Shown piece by piece: positions 62,630 through 64,000 of a DNA stretch of 64,000 bases. The notes below the pieces were generated by a model, which was not told the origin of the DNA, did no database searches, and was given only the letters and a program-made list of their open reading frames with translations. Where the stretch lies: NCBI GenBank assembly GCA_963755395.1, contig CAVWJJ010000002.1:1178001-1242000 (forward strand). Direction: 5' to 3'. The position numbers and the translations under genes were made by a program. Every line of letters begins with the position of its first letter. Within the stretch, counting starts at the first letter, position 1. This DNA is from DAHVFK01 sp963755395. Its GTDB lineage: Bacteria; Pseudomonadota; Gammaproteobacteria; Burkholderiales; SG8-39.

Positions 62630-63813
62630 TGCGTCCGCTGTTCGTGACCGGTCTTTGCATCGCGAGCGCCCTCGGCGCAGGCCTGGAGCAAAGCTTCGCG
62701 GCGCTGCGCGACGGGACTTCCGGCCTGCGGCCGAACGACTTCGAGCCCTTTCCGCACGCGACGTGGATCGGCCGCGTCGACGGCCTCGAGTCGGCGCCGG
62801 TCACGGCCGCGCTGGCGCGCTTCGACTGCCGCAACAACCGCCTGGCGCAGCTGGCCCTGGCGCAGGACGGCTTCGAGCAGGCCGTGGCGCGCGCGCGCGC
62901 GCGCCACGGTGCGGCGCGCATTGCGGTCCTGCTCGGGACCACCACCTCCGGCATACTCGAGACCGAGCTCGCCTACCGGCGCGGCGGCGAGACCGAGCGC
63001 CTGCTCGCAGCGCGCGACTATGCCGCCACGCACAGCATGTTCTCGCTCACCGAGTTCGTGCGCGCGCGCCTCGGCCTCGAAGGCCCGGCGGTCACCGTTT
63101 CCAACGCCTGCGCCTCGAGCGCCAAGGTGTTCGGCCAGGCCCAGCGCCTGATCGAGGCCGGAATCTGCGACGCGGCGGTGGTCGGCGGCGTCGACAGCCT
63201 GTGCCTGACCACGCTGTACGGCTTTCGCTCGCTCGAGCTGCTGTCGGCCGAACCGTGCCGGCCGTGCGACGAGCGGCGCGACGGCATCTCGATCGGCGAG
63301 GCGGGCGGCTTCGCGCTGCTCGAGAAGGAGCCCGGCCCGAACGCTGCGGTCGCGCTGCTCGGCTACGGCGAGAGCAGCGACGGCTACCACATGTCCTCGC
63401 CGCATCCCGAGGGCGCGGGGGCGCTGCTCGCGATGTCGGACGCGCTCGCGCGCGCCGGCGCGCGGCCTGGCGAGGTCGACTACGTCAACCTGCACGGCAC
63501 CGGAACGCCGGCCAACGATCGCGCCGAGGACGCCGCCCTGCATGCGCTGTTCGGCGGCGCGACGCCCGCCAGCTCGACCAAGGGCTGGACCGGCCACACG
63601 CTCGGCGCCGCGGGCATCGTCGAGGCCGCGATCTCGGTCTTGTGCCTCGAGCGCGGGTTCCTGCCCGGTACGCTGAATACCGAGCGGCCGGATCCGGCGC
63701 TGCGCATGCGCGTCGTGCTGGAAAGCGAAAGGCGCCCGCTCGCGCGCGTGCTGAGCAATTCGTTCGGCTTCGGCGGCAACAACTGCAGCCTGCTGTTCGG
63801 CCGCCCCGCGTGA
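62629..63813 (+). CDS. beta-ketoacyl-ACP synthase (aryl-polyene type)
   Basis: A 394-residue condensing enzyme. The catalytic triad is complete: Cys161 (VSNACASSAKV), His289 (VNLHGTGTPAND) and His323 (GWTGHTLGAAG). Sequence style (MRPLFVTGLCIASALG and NSFGFGGNNCSLLFGR) fits the FabF-like ketosynthases of aryl-polyene/xanthomonadin-type clusters. Its TGA overlaps the GTG of the next gene, the chain-length-factor partner, which supports that role. Confidence 0.85.
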   Translation: MRPLFVTGLCIASALGAGLEQSFAALRDGTSGLRPNDFEPFPHATWIGRVDGLESAPVTAALARFDCRNNRLAQLALAQDGFEQAVARARARHGAARIAVLLGTTTSGILETELAYRRGGETERLLAARDYAATHSMFSLTEFVRARLGLEGPAVTVSNACASSAKVFGQAQRLIEAGICDAAVVGGVDSLCLTTLYGFRSLELLSAEPCRPCDERRDGISIGEAGGFALLEKEPGPNAAVALLGYGESSDGYHMSSPHPEGAGALLAMSDALARAGARPGEVDYVNLHGTGTPANDRAEDAALHALFGGATPASSTKGWTGHTLGAAGIVEAAISVLCLERGFLPGTLNTERPDPALRMRVVLESERRPLARVLSNSFGFGGNNCSLLFGRPA

Positions 63814-64000
63814 TTCGCGTCCACCTGCACGGCGTCGGCCTGATCGGCCCGGGGCTCGAGAGCTGGGACGCGTGCCGCGAGGTCCTCGCAGGGCACGCGC
63901 CCTGGACCGAGGCGGCGCTGCGCGCTCCCGTGCCGGCCATGCTGCCGCTGACCGAGCGCAGGCGCTGCAACGCCGCCTCGCGCGTCGCGCTCGCGGCGGC
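63810..64000 (+). CDS. beta-ketoacyl synthase chain-length factor, 3' end outside window
   Basis: Begins at GTG 63810 overlapping the ketosynthase stop; 63 residues are present before the window ends. MIRVHLHGVGLIGPGLESWD and MLPLTERRRCNAASRVALA match the N-terminus of the chain-length-factor-like ketosynthase subunits of aryl-polyene clusters. It should form a heterodimer with the preceding enzyme. The Cys position that would show whether it is inactive lies outside the window. Confidence 0.75.
   Translation, partial: MIRVHLHGVGLIGPGLESWDACREVLAGHAPWTEAALRAPVPAMLPLTERRRCNAASRVALAA

Noticed and set aside
1..64000. CRISPR arrays, tRNA or rRNA genes, insertion sequences, phage genes
   Set aside because: No regularly spaced repeats, no tRNA-like cloverleaf in the short gaps, no transposase or integrase motifs in any convincing frame.

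Overview
The window is about 67-68% GC by eye, packed with genes and almost free of repeats. It looks like the chromosome of an environmental betaproteobacterium, Burkholderiales/Rhodocyclales-like. The evidence is the isc operon order (cysE-iscR-iscS-iscU-iscA-hscB-hscA-fdx-iscX), an aerobic benzoyl-CoA (box) pathway with its BoxR regulator, a class I PHA synthase, feruloyl-CoA synthetase, a LivKHMGF transporter and a type III thiol dioxygenase. This taxonomy is inference from gene content; there is no rRNA, tRNA, CRISPR array, insertion sequence or phage gene. No stretch over 300 bases lacks a gene; the longest gaps are 24003-24220, 44242-44458 and 25484-25681.

Layout. 1-4288: end of 4-oxalomesaconate hydratase, then a large PAS/GAF/GGDEF/EAL protein. 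4314-6603: cytochrome b561, suhB, trmJ. 6607-12891: cysE and the isc iron-sulfur operon, with two IscR-type operators; its reading frames from the end of cysE to the end of hscA carry at least 35 single-base indels and one nonsense change. 12899-16910: a leftward operon (membrane protein, msrB, yciB, bolA, parvulin PPIase, macro domain, msrA). 16960-19595: an AhpD-like protein, and a thiol dioxygenase divergent from a four-domain rhodanese. 19608-22145: a receiver protein and feruloyl-CoA synthetase. 22248-24002: phaC. 24221-28964: a branched-chain-type ABC transporter. 28978-38075: the benzoate locus. 38153-43417: RcnB-like protein, pirin/DoxX/azoreductase with a LysR regulator, and a TPR protein. 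43480-47148: SDR, Baeyer-Villiger monooxygenase and a saccharopine-dehydrogenase-like reductase. 47179-48772: NfeD, a stomatin-like protein and a very small membrane protein. 48775-53395: MlrC, a quinone-oxidoreductase-like MDR, GNAT, MaoC and DUF364. 53475-57533: two lipoproteins and a zinc/manganese uptake set with its own porin. 57636-59931: ABM monooxygenase, enolase-superfamily enzyme and amidohydrolase. 60027-64000: an overlapping operon of acyl-CoA ligase, phospholipase A1, ketoacyl synthase and chain-length factor, resembling the start of an aryl-polyene cluster.

How the genes work together. Benzoate would be taken up (possibly by the Liv transporter), activated by benzoate-CoA ligase (36498-38075), epoxidised by BoxB and cleaved by BoxC. 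BoxR sits first in the leftward operon and shares with the ligase side a compact control region in which an inverted repeat covers both predicted -10 boxes. Two unusual points are a tandem second boxB with all metal ligands kept, and the lack of boxA nearby while a flavodoxin-like gene precedes the ligase. Feruloyl-CoA synthetase, LigJ and the Baeyer-Villiger pair point to wider growth on lignin-type aromatics and ketones, with PHA as a carbon store.

The same kind of single-base insertion also breaks boxB, one alcohol dehydrogenase and the MaoC gene, so I treat most frameshifts here as probable sequence errors, not decay.
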